DNA of 64,000 nucleotides from RYN-230 sp963782185 (GCA_963782185.1 CAWAJB010000037.1:1-64000); one strand, 5' to 3'; positions 9,413 to 17,344 are shown, counted from the stretch's first letter. Notes: generated from the sequence alone by a model not told the origin. Numbers and translations are program-made.

Positions 9413-9673
9413 GGATCCATCCCCTTCTGCTGCGCTAGGTCATCCTTGCTATGTGCAGGACGCCGCGGGGGCGGCCAGATACATGCGGGGCCAGCTGGAT
9501 CTCGCGTGCTCCGGCTTGGCCGGCATGGATAGCTGAGCCGGAGCACTCAGGCAGGCAAGGGCAGCGGCACGACGCTCGCCCGGAACGCCACGAAGCAGAT
9601 AAATACGCCGGGCGCACCGCACGGCGTCCGCTCGATCCGCGCTTGCGGGCGGCGCCCGCGCCCCGGCGCGGGC

Positions 9674-10189
9674 TCAACAGTCAAAAACCGACCAGCAGAT
9701 GCCGTTCCGCAACCGCTGGTCGTCAAGTACGAGCTCGCGAATCGCCTCCGGGAGCTGGTCACGCTGCCACCGGCACTCGCGTCGCCCTGCGCCCTCGCCC
9801 TTGCCCTCCGGCGCGCCAGCACGTGCGGCCCTGATCGCATAGGCGGCTGCACCGAGTTCGTGCGCGGCGACGTGCGCGACGGCCCCGGCCTGGCCAGCAG
9901 CGTACGCGGCATGCCGTGCCGCCCCGCGCAGGTCTCTGGCCGCGGCCATGGCATGGCCGGCCGCCGTGCGGGCCTGGGTCATCGTGACCTCGCCACGCAC
10001 CCAGGCGCGGACCTGCTCGATCGCCTCACGTGGTCGCACGTCCCCAGGCTGAGCCGGCTCGAAGAGGTCAAGGACGTGCTCCGCGCACGATGCCGCCCAA
10101 AGAGCGAGGAGCTGGTGATCCGGATGGGTGAGGGTCCCACCGCGGCGGATCGTCACGAAGCGAGGGTCCCGGACCTTCGGGAGGATCAT
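9674..10189 (-). CDS. Putative immunity protein (Imm5-like)
   Basis: A 171-aa all-helical protein resembling the actinobacterial 'putative immunity protein' family: N-terminal LPKVRDPRFVTIRRGGTLT, a central HQLLALWAASCAEHVL, long Ala-rich helices (AARHAAYAAGQAGAVAHVA) and a C-terminal RDQLPEAIREL. These families are thought to neutralise polymorphic toxins, but no toxin gene is adjacent. Start ATG 10189 follows AAGGAG with good spacing; a longer in-frame extension upstream has no start support. Possibly an orphan immunity gene acquired or retained against a neighbour's toxin (inference). Confidence 0.7.
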   Translation of the reverse strand: MILPKVRDPRFVTIRRGGTLTHPDHQLLALWAASCAEHVLDLFEPAQPGDVRPREAIEQVRAWVRGEVTMTQARTAAGHAMAAARDLRGAARHAAYAAGQAGAVAHVAAHELGAAAYAIRAARAGAPEGKGEGAGRRECRWQRDQLPEAIRELVLDDQRLRNGICWSVFDC

Positions 10190-10253
10190 GGCTGGCACTC
10201 CTTCTGGCCCAGCCGAGCAGGGAACGCACCGCCCTTCCTGCGTGAAGGCACGG

Positions 10254-10607
10254 TCAGGCGGGCTGCCACAGCTCGACCCGATTGCCCTCGGGATCGGTGA
10301 CCCAGCCGAACCGGCCCACGCCCTCCATGTCCTGCGTCTCGTCAGCCACGTCCGCTCCATGGGCGCGCAACTGCGCGAGCATCGCATCCAGGTCGCGGAC
10401 CCGGAAGTTGAGCATGGTCTGCTGGGCGCGGGAGCCGAAGTAACCGGTCCCGGACTCGAACGTCGCGAACACCGTCAGCCCGGCCTCCTGACGCCACAGA
10501 CCGTTCTCATCGGCGTCCAGGCCCAGGCAATCGCGATACCACGCGCCCAGGGCCGACGGGTCGGCGGCCCGCATGAAGTATCCCCCGATTCCAAGCACAC
10601 GTTCCAT
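10254..10607 (-). CDS. VOC (glyoxalase/bleomycin-resistance) superfamily protein
   Basis: A single-domain 117-aa vicinal-oxygen-chelate protein. The beta-alpha-beta-beta-beta pattern is visible: GIGGYFMRAADPSALGAWYR, the middle strand block FATFESGTGYFG, and the terminal signature FGWVTDPEGNRVELWQP with its metal-ligand Glu. Such proteins act as dimers in metal-dependent isomerases, dioxygenases or antibiotic sequestration; the substrate is unknown. It lies 86 bp downstream of the kinase gene on the same strand and may be cotranscribed with it. Confidence 0.88.
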   Translation of the reverse strand: MERVLGIGGYFMRAADPSALGAWYRDCLGLDADENGLWRQEAGLTVFATFESGTGYFGSRAQQTMLNFRVRDLDAMLAQLRAHGADVADETQDMEGVGRFGWVTDPEGNRVELWQPA

Positions 10608-10693
10608 GCCGCTATCTTGCCAGGACGGCGATCGGGCGCGCTGGCACCACCATCGCCCGCTTCACGCCCCCCTCTCAATCGCGGGGGAACTCG

Positions 10694-11608
10694 TTATCCT
10701 GCGGCGATGCCGAGCAAGTCACGTCCCGCCTGATCATCAGCACGGCGGCTCAGCAGGCTGACGGCCACCACCACCGCCAGCCCCCGGCACCATGCCCATA
10801 CCCGGTCCGCGTCCACCTCGTCCAGGTAGCCGGCCAGCCGGTCAATGCGGTTCTGCACGGCAGCCTCACCACCGCCGCTGGCCAGCACCCAGTCCACCGC
10901 GTCGAAGGCAGGATCACCCAGGCACGGCCGCGGGTCGATCGCAACCACGCCCCGCCCGGGGCCGCCCCGCAGCGCATTGCCTGGATGCAGGTCTCCATGC
11001 ACCAGCCGGACCGGGCCCTCATCTGCCAGCGCGCAGGCGGTGAGACGCGCATCCTCCACGAGGCCTGATGGCACGCGCCCGGCAGCGGCCGGGTGACGGC
11101 GCAGCCGCCCCCGGGTCAGCTCGAACACGAACTCAACCCGCTGCCGCAGATCAGGCAGCCCGGACTCGATGGCGGCCACGACCGGCTGCCGCAAATCCGA
11201 CAGCATCGGTACCACATCCTCCAGCGGCCACGGGTCCGGTTCATCCGCCAGCCGGGTGCCCGGCTGAACCCGTTCCAGGAGCAGGGCACCACGCTCAAGA
11301 TCAGCATCGTGCAGCAGCACCGAGTGCGGAGAGGCTGCCCATCCCTGCAGCGCGGCTGCTTCATCAGCAGCGATCTGCAACTCCGGTGTCACCTTCAGCA
11401 CCAGCTGCTCGCCACCATCAGCCCGGCACGGCAGGACCACCGAAGTCCCGCCTGCCGGCCACGCCTGGCCGAGCCGCAACTGCCATTGGCCGGCGACAGC
11501 GTCCAGCAACGCCGGAAGTTCCGCGCACCAGCCCGCCACTGCAGGGCCGAACCGCCCGGCAAGCCGGGCACGGACCTCCTCGAGGTGAACCACCGGGATG
11601 TCGCGCAC
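10694..11608 (-). CDS. Aminoglycoside/hydroxyurea phosphotransferase family (APH(6)-like) kinase
   Basis: A 304-aa kinase-fold protein. It has the ATP-loop strand TSVVLPCRADGGEQLVLKV with the catalytic Lys, the catalytic loop VRLVHGDLHPGNAL with HGDLH.xN, and the metal Asp in VVAIDPRPCLGDPAFD. This matches streptomycin-6-phosphotransferase-like enzymes (PF04655), many of which are chromosomal and not proven resistance genes. Start GTG 11608 is chosen because the family begins shortly before the EVRARLAGRFG helix. It is 32 bp downstream of the ECF41 sigma gene and is probably part of the same operon, so it may be under ECF41 control. Confidence 0.82.
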   Translation of the reverse strand: MRDIPVVHLEEVRARLAGRFGPAVAGWCAELPALLDAVAGQWQLRLGQAWPAGGTSVVLPCRADGGEQLVLKVTPELQIAADEAAALQGWAASPHSVLLHDADLERGALLLERVQPGTRLADEPDPWPLEDVVPMLSDLRQPVVAAIESGLPDLRQRVEFVFELTRGRLRRHPAAAGRVPSGLVEDARLTACALADEGPVRLVHGDLHPGNALRGGPGRGVVAIDPRPCLGDPAFDAVDWVLASGGGEAAVQNRIDRLAGYLDEVDADRVWAWCRGLAVVVAVSLLSRRADDQAGRDLLGIAAG

Positions 11609-11640
11609 ACCAAACCATCCCACGCCAGCGGCGCGGGTGG

Positions 11641-12579
11641 TCACTCGCTGGGGCGGCGCGCCTGGTACGCCTCGCGGAGGACCGCCCAGGCGTCCGCCAC
11701 CGGACCGACGTGCCCGAGCTTGTCGGGGTTGATCACCGTGCGGATCGTCTGGACCTGCCCGTCGAGGATGTCCAGCGTCCAGGTATTGATGACCCTGCCG
11801 TCGCGGTAGCGGAAGATCGCACCCGGCTGGCCGTTCACCTCGCAGGGCTCCACGACACCGCCGATCTGGGCGAACGGCGGGACGAGCGCGGCCAGCACCC
11901 GGGCCACGTTCTGGGCGCCGGCGATGACCCCCGTACCCCACTGCGGGGCCTTGCCGCCGCCGTCGCCGGCCATGTGAACGTCGGCGGCCAGCAGCTCCCG
12001 CAGCCCGTCGAGGTCCCCTTCGGTGACGGCGTCGAAGAAGCGCCCGGCGAGTTCCTCGCGCTCGCGCCGTCCGGCCTCGAACCGGGGCCTGCCCTCGTCC
12101 ATGTGACGGCGCGCCCGCACCGCGAGCTGGCGGCACTCCGCCTCTGACCGTCCCACCGCCGAGGCGACCTCGGGGAAGCTGAACCCGAACACCTCCCGCA
12201 ACACGAACACCGCCCGCTCCAGTGGGGACAGCCGCTCCAGCAGCAGCAGGGCCGCCATCGACACCGAGTCGGCCAGCTCCGCCGAGCGCTCCGGGTCCTG
12301 GTAGGGGTCCGCCAGCAGCGGCTCGGGGAACCACGGCCCGACATACTGCTCCCGCCGGACGCGGGCCGAGCGCAGCACGTTGATCGAGACCCGGGTCACC
12401 ACGGCTGACAGGAAGGCCTTGGCCGAGGCGGGCTGCGTTGCGGAGGCCTGGTAGCGCAGCCAGGTGTCCTGGACCGCGTCCTCGGCCTCGCTCACGCTGC
12501 CCAGGATCCGGTAGGCGATCGAGAACAGCAGCGGCCGCAGCTCCTCGAACTCCTCGCCGCGGGTGGACATCAGGGTCAT
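11641..12579 (-). CDS. sigJ: ECF41-type RNA polymerase sigma factor (SigJ-like)
   Basis: A 312-aa extracytoplasmic-function sigma factor: region 2 at about 8-75 (FEELRPLLFSIAYRILGSVS), region 4 at about 108-165 (FGFSFPEVASAVGRSEAECR), then a SnoaL-like C-terminal extension (175-300). The two signatures of group ECF41 are seen: a WxPEP-type linker (WFPEPL, 83-88) and DGGGK (206-210). In this group the extension replaces an anti-sigma factor and controls activity. The ATG overlaps the stop of the upstream epimerase gene (ATGA), so the pair is translationally coupled. ECF41 factors normally sit beside a carboxymuconolactone decarboxylase, oxidoreductase or epimerase ('COE') gene, as here. Confidence 0.92.
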   Translation of the reverse strand: MTLMSTRGEEFEELRPLLFSIAYRILGSVSEAEDAVQDTWLRYQASATQPASAKAFLSAVVTRVSINVLRSARVRREQYVGPWFPEPLLADPYQDPERSAELADSVSMAALLLLERLSPLERAVFVLREVFGFSFPEVASAVGRSEAECRQLAVRARRHMDEGRPRFEAGRREREELAGRFFDAVTEGDLDGLRELLAADVHMAGDGGGKAPQWGTGVIAGAQNVARVLAALVPPFAQIGGVVEPCEVNGQPGAIFRYRDGRVINTWTLDILDGQVQTIRTVINPDKLGHVGPVADAWAVLREAYQARRPSE

Positions 12580-13511
12580 GCCAGCTCTTCCTTGAAGCCC
12601 TGCCGCCACGAGGGGTGGTGCGGCTCCCAGCCGAGCTCCCGCCTGGCCTTGGCGTTGGAGGAGCCCCGCCCCCCGGTCATCATCGTCACCGTCTGTTCGC
12701 CGGCTAGCAGCCGGCCCAGCCATCTGGGGATCCGCATCGGCCGTTTGGCGCCCGCGCACTGCGCCAGATACGGCAGCCACTCGCTGACCGGGGCCGGTTC
12801 GTCGTCGACGATGTTGAACACGCCCCTGGCCTTCTGCTCCACCGCCAGGACGGTGGCGCTGGCCGCGTCGTCCAGGTGCACCCACGACCAGTATCCGGTG
12901 CCGCCCCCGACGATCGGGAACTTCCGCTTGCGGATGAGCTCGACCTGGTCGTCGGAGGCGCCCGGCCCGTAGAACCAGCCGTAGCGCAGAGCCGCGCCAC
13001 CAGACCTGAGGACCGCATCCTCGACGTGGCCGAGCGGCTCCATCGCCACCGCGTACGCCGCCGGCAGCGCGTGCGGGTCCAGGGGGTCCTCCTCCGGCTT
13101 CATCCATCCGTCTTCGCGGGTACCGTTCGCGGTGGCGTTGCTCTGCGCGACGAAATGGGAGACGCCGGCCGCCTCGGCCGCAGCCAGCAGGTGATCGGTT
13201 CCCTGGACGCGCAGCCGGTTGGTGCTCGCGAAATACCGATCGGGATGCCTCATGTCGGGCTTGCCGGCGTGGGTGAGACTGAGCCCGGTCATCTGGTGCA
13301 CGATCACCTCCGGCTGGGCCTTGGCCACCGCTTCACCCACCGAAGCCGCGTCCAGCCCGTCCATCACGACGCCACCGGCGCCCAGATCCGCCAGCAGGCC
13401 CAGCTTGTCCGCGCTCGTCGTCGTCGCCGTGACCTGGTGGCCGCGCGCGACCAGCTGCGGCACCAGCCGCCGCCCTAGCACCCCGCTCCCGCCTGCCACG
13501 AACACCCGCAT
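12576..13511 (-). CDS. NAD(P)-dependent epimerase/dehydratase, ECF41 partner (COE protein)
   Basis: A 311-aa extended-SDR protein with the N-terminal Rossmann glycine motif (MRVFVAGGSGVLGRRLV), a variant catalytic segment (NATANGTRE followed by AYAVAMEPLGHVED), and YGWFYGPGASDD typical of the 'DUF1731-less' epimerases. It would oxidise or isomerise a small, probably sugar-like or aromatic substrate using NAD(P). First gene of the ECF41 operon and the predicted direct target of that sigma factor. ATG 13511 is preferred over ATG 13517 because GGAAGG is 8 nt upstream of the former and only 2 nt from the latter. Confidence 0.88.
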   Translation of the reverse strand: MRVFVAGGSGVLGRRLVPQLVARGHQVTATTTSADKLGLLADLGAGGVVMDGLDAASVGEAVAKAQPEVIVHQMTGLSLTHAGKPDMRHPDRYFASTNRLRVQGTDHLLAAAEAAGVSHFVAQSNATANGTREDGWMKPEEDPLDPHALPAAYAVAMEPLGHVEDAVLRSGGAALRYGWFYGPGASDDQVELIRKRKFPIVGGGTGYWSWVHLDDAASATVLAVEQKARGVFNIVDDEPAPVSEWLPYLAQCAGAKRPMRIPRWLGRLLAGEQTVTMMTGGRGSSNAKARRELGWEPHHPSWRQGFKEELA

Positions 13512-13554
13512 GACCATCACCTTCCCGGTTTGAGAGCCTGTCTCCGCTTCCCGA

Positions 13555-13581
13555 GACAAGACAGCCCGGGCGCCTGTGACA
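13555..13581 (-). promoter_or_regulatory. Predicted ECF41 promoter
   Basis: Read on the minus strand: TGTCACA (13581-13575), 16 nt, then TGTC (13558-13555). The published ECF41 target consensus is TGTCACA-N16-CGTC, so the -35 box and spacing match exactly and the -10 box matches at 3 of 4 bases. It lies about 44 nt before the epimerase start, the expected place for the sigma factor's own target. Confidence 0.75.
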
Positions 13582-13736
13582 CCGGGACGACGGCCTGCGG
13601 AACGAAGATGCCTACGCGCCGCCGTCTCGCTCCGGGGGAAGTGACGGAGCACCGCACGGCTCAGCGGAGCTGGCCGATACGGATCAGGCGATGGTGCGGA
13701 CCCTGCGCGCGCCTGCCGGGTGCTCCCCCGCTGCCG

Positions 13737-13768
13737 TGTCCCGCGGCCGGTCCCCCGGCCGCGGGACA
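13737..13768 (-). terminator. Strong hairpin terminator of the recombinase-like gene
   Basis: A perfect 14-bp stem (TGTCCCGCGGCCGG at 13737-13750 with CCGGCCGCGGGACA at 13755-13768) around a 4-nt loop, 16 nt past the stop at 13784. No U tract follows. The rest of 13582-13736 shows no gene or obvious signal. Confidence 0.7.
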
Positions 13769-13783
13769 TGCGTGCTGGCTGGA

Positions 13784-14635
13784 TCACGAACGGGACGGGC
13801 CTGACGCGTGCAGGGCGCCGGGACGAAGCGGGGTGCCGAGAACCTGCCTGACGAGGGTGCGGTGAGCGGCGTGGAGGGTGCGTACGGCTGCTGGTGTCAG
13901 GCCGGGCTTGACGGCTTCGCGGCCGCCGCGGGGCCGCCCCGGCTTGGTCGGGATCCACAAGTGGCCGGGGTCGCTGCCCTGGAGTTCGGCGATGATCGCC
14001 GCCCGGGCATCGAGCCACCGGGTGAGGATCTGCACCGTGGGGCCGCCGAGCGGGCAGCTGCCGCCGGGCAGGTCAACGCGTGGCCCGTCGTCCAGATGCA
14101 GGGCCCTGACCTGGAGGCCGGCGAGTTCAGGGACAGACCGCCCCGTCTCGGCGACCAGCGCCGCCACAGCGGCGGTGCGCAGGCAGGTGACGGCGTTGGC
14201 GTGCACGGGCCTGCGGGCGGCCAGGTCGCGGAGAAGGCGCCCGGTATCGGCCGGGGTCAGGTAGTAGCCGCGGGCCGGCGGCTGGCTGGCACGGCGGTCC
14301 GGACCGCCCAGGAAGTCAGCAAAGGCGTTGTAGGAGTCGATGCGCACGCGCATCGAGTTGGTGTACGCGGCGGCATCGGGACCGCGGAGGGTGTTGCGGG
14401 TCCGGGTCCTGCCCGCGGCCGCATCGCAGAGCCATGCGTCGGTGCGCGCCGGGTCCAGGAGCTCGCCGAGGGTGATCTCGGCGGCCCCGGCGGCCTGCTG
14501 GGCATGGTGCAGGTACTCCTCGAGGTAATGCCTGCGAATCCGCCGGGTGGTCACCGCGAACTGGCGGTCGGCCAGGTTACGGATGAACTGGTCTAAGGCG
14601 CCGTGTGCCGGCGTGCGGCCGTCGAGAGCTGGCAT
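13784..14635 (-). CDS. Tyrosine recombinase-like (integrase) protein, probably divergent
   Basis: A 283-aa protein with a core-binding-like helical N-terminal half (FIRNLADRQFAVTTRRIRRH, LGELLDPARTDAWL) and a catalytic-like half. TAAVAALVAETGRSVPELAGL resembles the box I region (normally TGLRISEL, with the catalytic Arg), but the Arg is shifted by one position. HAAHRTLVRQVLGTPLRPGAL resembles the HxxR region near the C-terminus. No convincing nucleophilic Tyr follows, so catalysis is doubtful. ATG 14635 has a well-placed leaderless promoter (14643-14671). It is not beside an evident att site or tRNA. Confidence 0.6.
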   Translation of the reverse strand: MPALDGRTPAHGALDQFIRNLADRQFAVTTRRIRRHYLEEYLHHAQQAAGAAEITLGELLDPARTDAWLCDAAAGRTRTRNTLRGPDAAAYTNSMRVRIDSYNAFADFLGGPDRRASQPPARGYYLTPADTGRLLRDLAARRPVHANAVTCLRTAAVAALVAETGRSVPELAGLQVRALHLDDGPRVDLPGGSCPLGGPTVQILTRWLDARAAIIAELQGSDPGHLWIPTKPGRPRGGREAVKPGLTPAAVRTLHAAHRTLVRQVLGTPLRPGALHASGPSRS

Positions 14636-14642
14636 GCCCCGA

Positions 14643-14671
14643 ACGATACCCGCCCGAAATGATAACAGCAA
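14643..14671 (-). promoter_or_regulatory. Leaderless promoter of the recombinase-like gene
   Basis: On the minus strand: TTGCTG (14671-14666), 17 nt, TATCGT (14648-14643), then 7 nt to the ATG at 14635. The spacing matches a vegetative promoter with transcription starting at or next to the start codon. The -35 hexamer is part of the recurring 15-bp motif. Confidence 0.6.
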
Positions 14672-14675
14672 GAAG
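14661..14675 (-). repeat. 15-bp motif copy 1
   Basis: CTTCTTGCTGTTATC on the minus strand, 25 nt upstream of the recombinase-like start. With the preceding G it is a 16-bp identity with copies at 14817 and 24362. Confidence 0.75.
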
Positions 14676-14816
14676 CACTCCCCAGCCGGACCGGGAGCCT
14701 GCTCCCCTGCGGCGTTCCCATGGTTCGGGCAGATCCGACGCGTACCGGTCCGAGCCGTCTCGGTACGACCCGGACCCGAAAGAACCCGCACCTGGACGGC
14801 GGGGCCGATGTGCACG

Positions 14817-14831
14817 CTTCTTGCTGTTATC
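14817..14831 (+). repeat. 15-bp motif copy 2
   Basis: CTTCTTGCTGTTATC on the plus strand, opposite in orientation to copy 1. No gene starts directly after it. Confidence 0.75.
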
Positions 14832-14886
14832 TTGATGCTCAGGCCGCAGAAGGCCTGGCCGCAACGGGGCCCGGGGGGTTCGCCTG

Positions 14887-14901
14887 CCTCTTGCTGTTAT
14901 C
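14887..14901 (+). repeat. 15-bp motif copy 3 (one mismatch)
   Basis: CCTCTTGCTGTTATC, a direct repeat of copy 2 at 70-bp spacing. Confidence 0.7.
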
Positions 14902-14938
14902 AGCGGCGCCGAAGGCGACGGGCCCTGATGGCCGCACG

Positions 14939-14988
14939 CGATCGTGGACGGAAATGGTCGCTGGGACAGCCATTTGCGTCCACGATCG
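14939..14988. repeat. 19-bp inverted repeat, long hairpin
   Basis: CGATCGTGGACGGAAATGG (14939-14957) and CCATTTGCGTCCACGATCG (14970-14988) pair over 19 positions with a single mismatch and a 12-nt loop. It lies far from any stop codon (108 nt past the gene ending at 15097), so it could be a distal terminator, a small RNA or a relic of a mobile element end. Confidence 0.65.
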
Positions 14989-15096
14989 CCGGGGGCGGCC
15001 CGCCCCGGCGACTCTTGACATTGCGTCCCCGGGCGGGATGATGCGTGCCGATTTCGTTGGTCTCGTACAGTCAGGACCAGAAAAGGGAATCGGCCC

Positions 15097-15696
15097 TCAG
15101 CCGCCGCCCCCGGCTCCCCGCGCCGCCGCCCTGGCCTGCTCCAGCTGGTCGGCGGTGACGGGGCCGGTTCCCGGCAGGCCCGCGGTCACCCAGGCGTCCT
15201 GGGCGCGCGCCACGTCGCCGCGGGCCTCCTGCAGGACCATCTTCTTCGCCGTGGCGCTCGGCACCGCCGCCTCTGCGCCGAGATCCATCAGGTGGGCCAG
15301 CATCCGGACCGACTGGTTCCGCTGCCCCGCCTTCCGCTCGTTGTAGCGGTAGACGAGCACCCACCGTCCTTCCAGGGACCGGGCACGCTCGATCAGCGCC
15401 CGTCCCCGGTCGGTGTCCGCGTGCTCGGTGCGGATCGGCTCACTCTCACCCGACGGCAGCCGCAGCGTGACCAGCCCGCGGCGGCTTGATTCCTCGATCT
15501 CGACCTTCTCCAGGAAGGCGACGAAGGTCCGGGCCGACTCCAGCCGCCCGATGTCCTGCCCGGCCTGCTGGGCGATCAGGTGCAGGTCCACGGTCAGGCC
15601 ATGGACCCGGCGGCCCCACGCCGCCTCCTCGCCAGGAGGGCACGGACCCGCAGCCTGGGCAGCCGCGATGACAAGGCTGTAGTGGCTGGTGTCCAC
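15097..15696 (-). CDS. Hypothetical protein (199 aa)
   Basis: Not recognised. The protein is soluble, mixed alpha/beta, with a helical N-terminus (SHYSLVIAAAQAAGPCPPGE, a Cys in the loop), a central strand block (GLVTLRLPSGESEPIRTEHA and GRWVLVYRYNE, which could be a small OB- or SH3-like barrel) and a helical C-terminus with a run of Gly. No signal peptide or membrane helix. I place the start at GTG 15696 rather than ATG 15705 because a GATAAT box sits 7 nt before the GTG and overlaps the ATG, suggesting a leaderless message. It follows the DUF899 gene by 37 bp on the same strand. Confidence 0.7.
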   Translation of the reverse strand: MDTSHYSLVIAAAQAAGPCPPGEEAAWGRRVHGLTVDLHLIAQQAGQDIGRLESARTFVAFLEKVEIEESSRRGLVTLRLPSGESEPIRTEHADTDRGRALIERARSLEGRWVLVYRYNERKAGQRNQSVRMLAHLMDLGAEAAVPSATAKKMVLQEARGDVARAQDAWVTAGLPGTGPVTADQLEQARAAARGAGGGG

Positions 15697-15703
15697 GCGG
15701 CCC

Positions 15704-15709
15704 ATTATC
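15704..15709 (-). promoter_or_regulatory. Possible leaderless -10 box for the 199-aa gene
   Basis: GATAAT on the minus strand, 7 nt before GTG 15696. No clear -35 hexamer at 16-18 nt. Confidence 0.35.
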
Positions 15710-15733
15710 GCCCGCCGGCGCCCGGTCGTCCCG

Positions 15734-16501
15734 TCACTCGCTGCCGTACTCGTCGTGGCGGCGCCACCAGAAGCCGCTCTCGTTGCGGCCGAGTGGCGCG
15801 CGGTCGAGCCACTGGTACATGCCCCAGAGCCCGTCCAGCCCGCGCTCGTACGCCGAGTAGGTGTGGTACACGACGCCGTCCTCGAGCACGAACGCGCTCA
15901 GGCCGGGCCCTTCCCGCCGGTACGTCGCCCAGTCCGTCCCGACGATGCCCGATGCGAACTCGTCGAGCCCGGAGCTGTCCTGGCCGGCCGGCGGGCGGAA
16001 GTCCACCGCGCGGAAGTTGTACTCGGCAGCCCCTGACTCCCACTGCTCCGTGGTGACCGCCGCCTGGAAGTCGTAGTTGAAGTCGCTGCCGGACGACGAC
16101 GCCCAGGGGAAGCTCCAGCCCATCCGCCGCCTGTATGCCTGCAGTTTCGCGAGCGGCGCCCGCGACACGGCGCAGAGCGTGACGTCGTGATTCGCGAGGT
16201 GGACGACGGAGCCGTCGAAGCCGTCCGCGATCGCCGAGCAGGACGGGCACCCTGCTGTGTAGCCGGGCCCGAACATGAAGTGGTAGACCAGCAGCTGCGA
16301 GCGTCCTGCGAAGAGGTCCGCGAGCGAAGCCGGGCCCTCATCGGTCTGGAAGCTGTACTCCTTGCTCATGCGGACCCAGGGCAGTTCCTGCCGCCTGCGC
16401 GCGAGTTCGTCGCTGCGCCGGGTCAGGGCCTTCTCGTCCGCGAGCAGTTCCAGCCGGGCGGCCAGCCACTCGTCACGTGTTCCGGTCTTGTGGGCGGTCA
16501 T
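15734..16501 (-). CDS. DUF899 family thioredoxin-like protein
   Basis: A 255-aa member of the DUF899 family, which has a thioredoxin/peroxiredoxin-like fold and no settled function. Visible hallmarks: an N-terminal charged helix (ARLELLADEKALTRRSDELA), the LPWVRMSKEYSFQT strand, the core YHFMFGPGYTAGCPSCSAIA with a CxxC pair at about 100-103, and the C-terminal TYSAYERGLDGLWGMYQWLD. The CxxC suggests thiol redox chemistry. It follows DUF2182 by 57 bp in the SDR operon, a pairing that fits a small redox or detoxification unit (inference). Confidence 0.9.
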   Translation of the reverse strand: MTAHKTGTRDEWLAARLELLADEKALTRRSDELARRRQELPWVRMSKEYSFQTDEGPASLADLFAGRSQLLVYHFMFGPGYTAGCPSCSAIADGFDGSVVHLANHDVTLCAVSRAPLAKLQAYRRRMGWSFPWASSSGSDFNYDFQAAVTTEQWESGAAEYNFRAVDFRPPAGQDSSGLDEFASGIVGTDWATYRREGPGLSAFVLEDGVVYHTYSAYERGLDGLWGMYQWLDRAPLGRNESGFWWRRHDEYGSE

Positions 16502-16558
16502 TGCCTGTCTCCTTCGTGTCGCTGATGAGCAGCTGATGAGCGGGGCACTGATGAGGTC

Positions 16559-17344
16559 TCACATCGCCGGCGTGAGCCCGGGAACCGACGCGGGGGCGAT
16601 GGCAATCAGGACCCCGAATCCGGCGATCGCCAGCGCCAGCGGCACATCGATGACGGCTTTCGCGGGCAGCAGCTTCTGGCCGGTGGCGAGGACAGTGATC
16701 ACGGCCATCCAGACGACGCTCATGAGGCTCAGCGCCACCAGCATCACCATCAGCCCGGCGCTCGAGCCGGCGCAGCACAGCCCGTAGGAGAAACCGGAGC
16801 GGCCGCTCTCCCGGCAGCGCCTGCGGAAATGCTGCTTGACCGGCGTGAGCTCGTAGACGCCAGCCGCGATCACCAGCAGGCCGGCGGCGAGAGACCCGTG
16901 CGGCCGGTACAGCACGTACACGGCGGCGCCCGCCAGCGCCCAGACCGCCAGGTAGGACCCGACGAATGGCGGCACGGCGCGCACACCGCCGCTGGCCTGG
17001 GCATGTCTCACCACCGCCGGCGCCGCGCCCGGCAGCATCATCGCCGCCATCATCGGCACCCACAGGGCGGCAAAGAACGCGAACGAGCCGAGCCGGGTCG
17101 CCACGCCCATGTCCATCCCGCTCATCTGCCGGACCGCGACGAGCCAGGAGGCGGCGGCGAGCCCGAGCGTCACCGCCAGCGCGGCCGCCGTCGTGGCCGT
17201 CCCGCCGGGCCGGGATGGCGGCCCGGCGGCCGGGCCGGCGCCCGCCAGGACGGTGCTGCGGGAACCCGGCCTCATGCTGTCCGGCGCGGGGCGGCCCGGG
17301 GAGCCCCGGCCTGTGCCGGGCACTGTGCCCCTCCTCCCGCTCAT
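16559..17344 (-). CDS. DUF2182 family integral membrane protein
   Basis: A 261-aa protein with a Pro/Gly-rich cytoplasmic lead (about 1-48) and six or so membrane helices. Family marks: SGMDMGVATRLGSFAFF, the helix MMAAMMLPGAAPAV with its Met-rich face, and YELTPVKQHFRRRCRESGRS. The Met/His/Cys residues suggest metal contact, and the family is annotated as predicted metal-binding membrane protein. Its ATG overlaps the SDR stop (ATGA), so the two are coupled. A shorter start at the internal Met 24 is possible. Confidence 0.88.
   Translation of the reverse strand: MSGRRGTVPGTGRGSPGRPAPDSMRPGSRSTVLAGAGPAAGPPSRPGGTATTAAALAVTLGLAAASWLVAVRQMSGMDMGVATRLGSFAFFAALWVPMMAAMMLPGAAPAVVRHAQASGGVRAVPPFVGSYLAVWALAGAAVYVLYRPHGSLAAGLLVIAAGVYELTPVKQHFRRRCRESGRSGFSYGLCCAGSSAGLMVMLVALSLMSVVWMAVITVLATGQKLLPAKAVIDVPLALAIAGFGVLIAIAPASVPGLTPAM

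Larger units (their letters stand above)
14636..15096. other. Gene-poor interval with repeat motifs and a long hairpin
   Basis: No credible gene is seen in these 461 bases. They hold the integrase promoter, three copies of the 15-bp CTTCTTGCTGTTATC motif (14661, 14817, 14887) and a 19-bp inverted repeat (14939-14988). Confidence 0.6.

Noticed and set aside
11068..12147. 359-codon plus-strand frame across the kinase and sigma genes
   Set aside because: Antisense to two well-supported genes with catalytic motifs.
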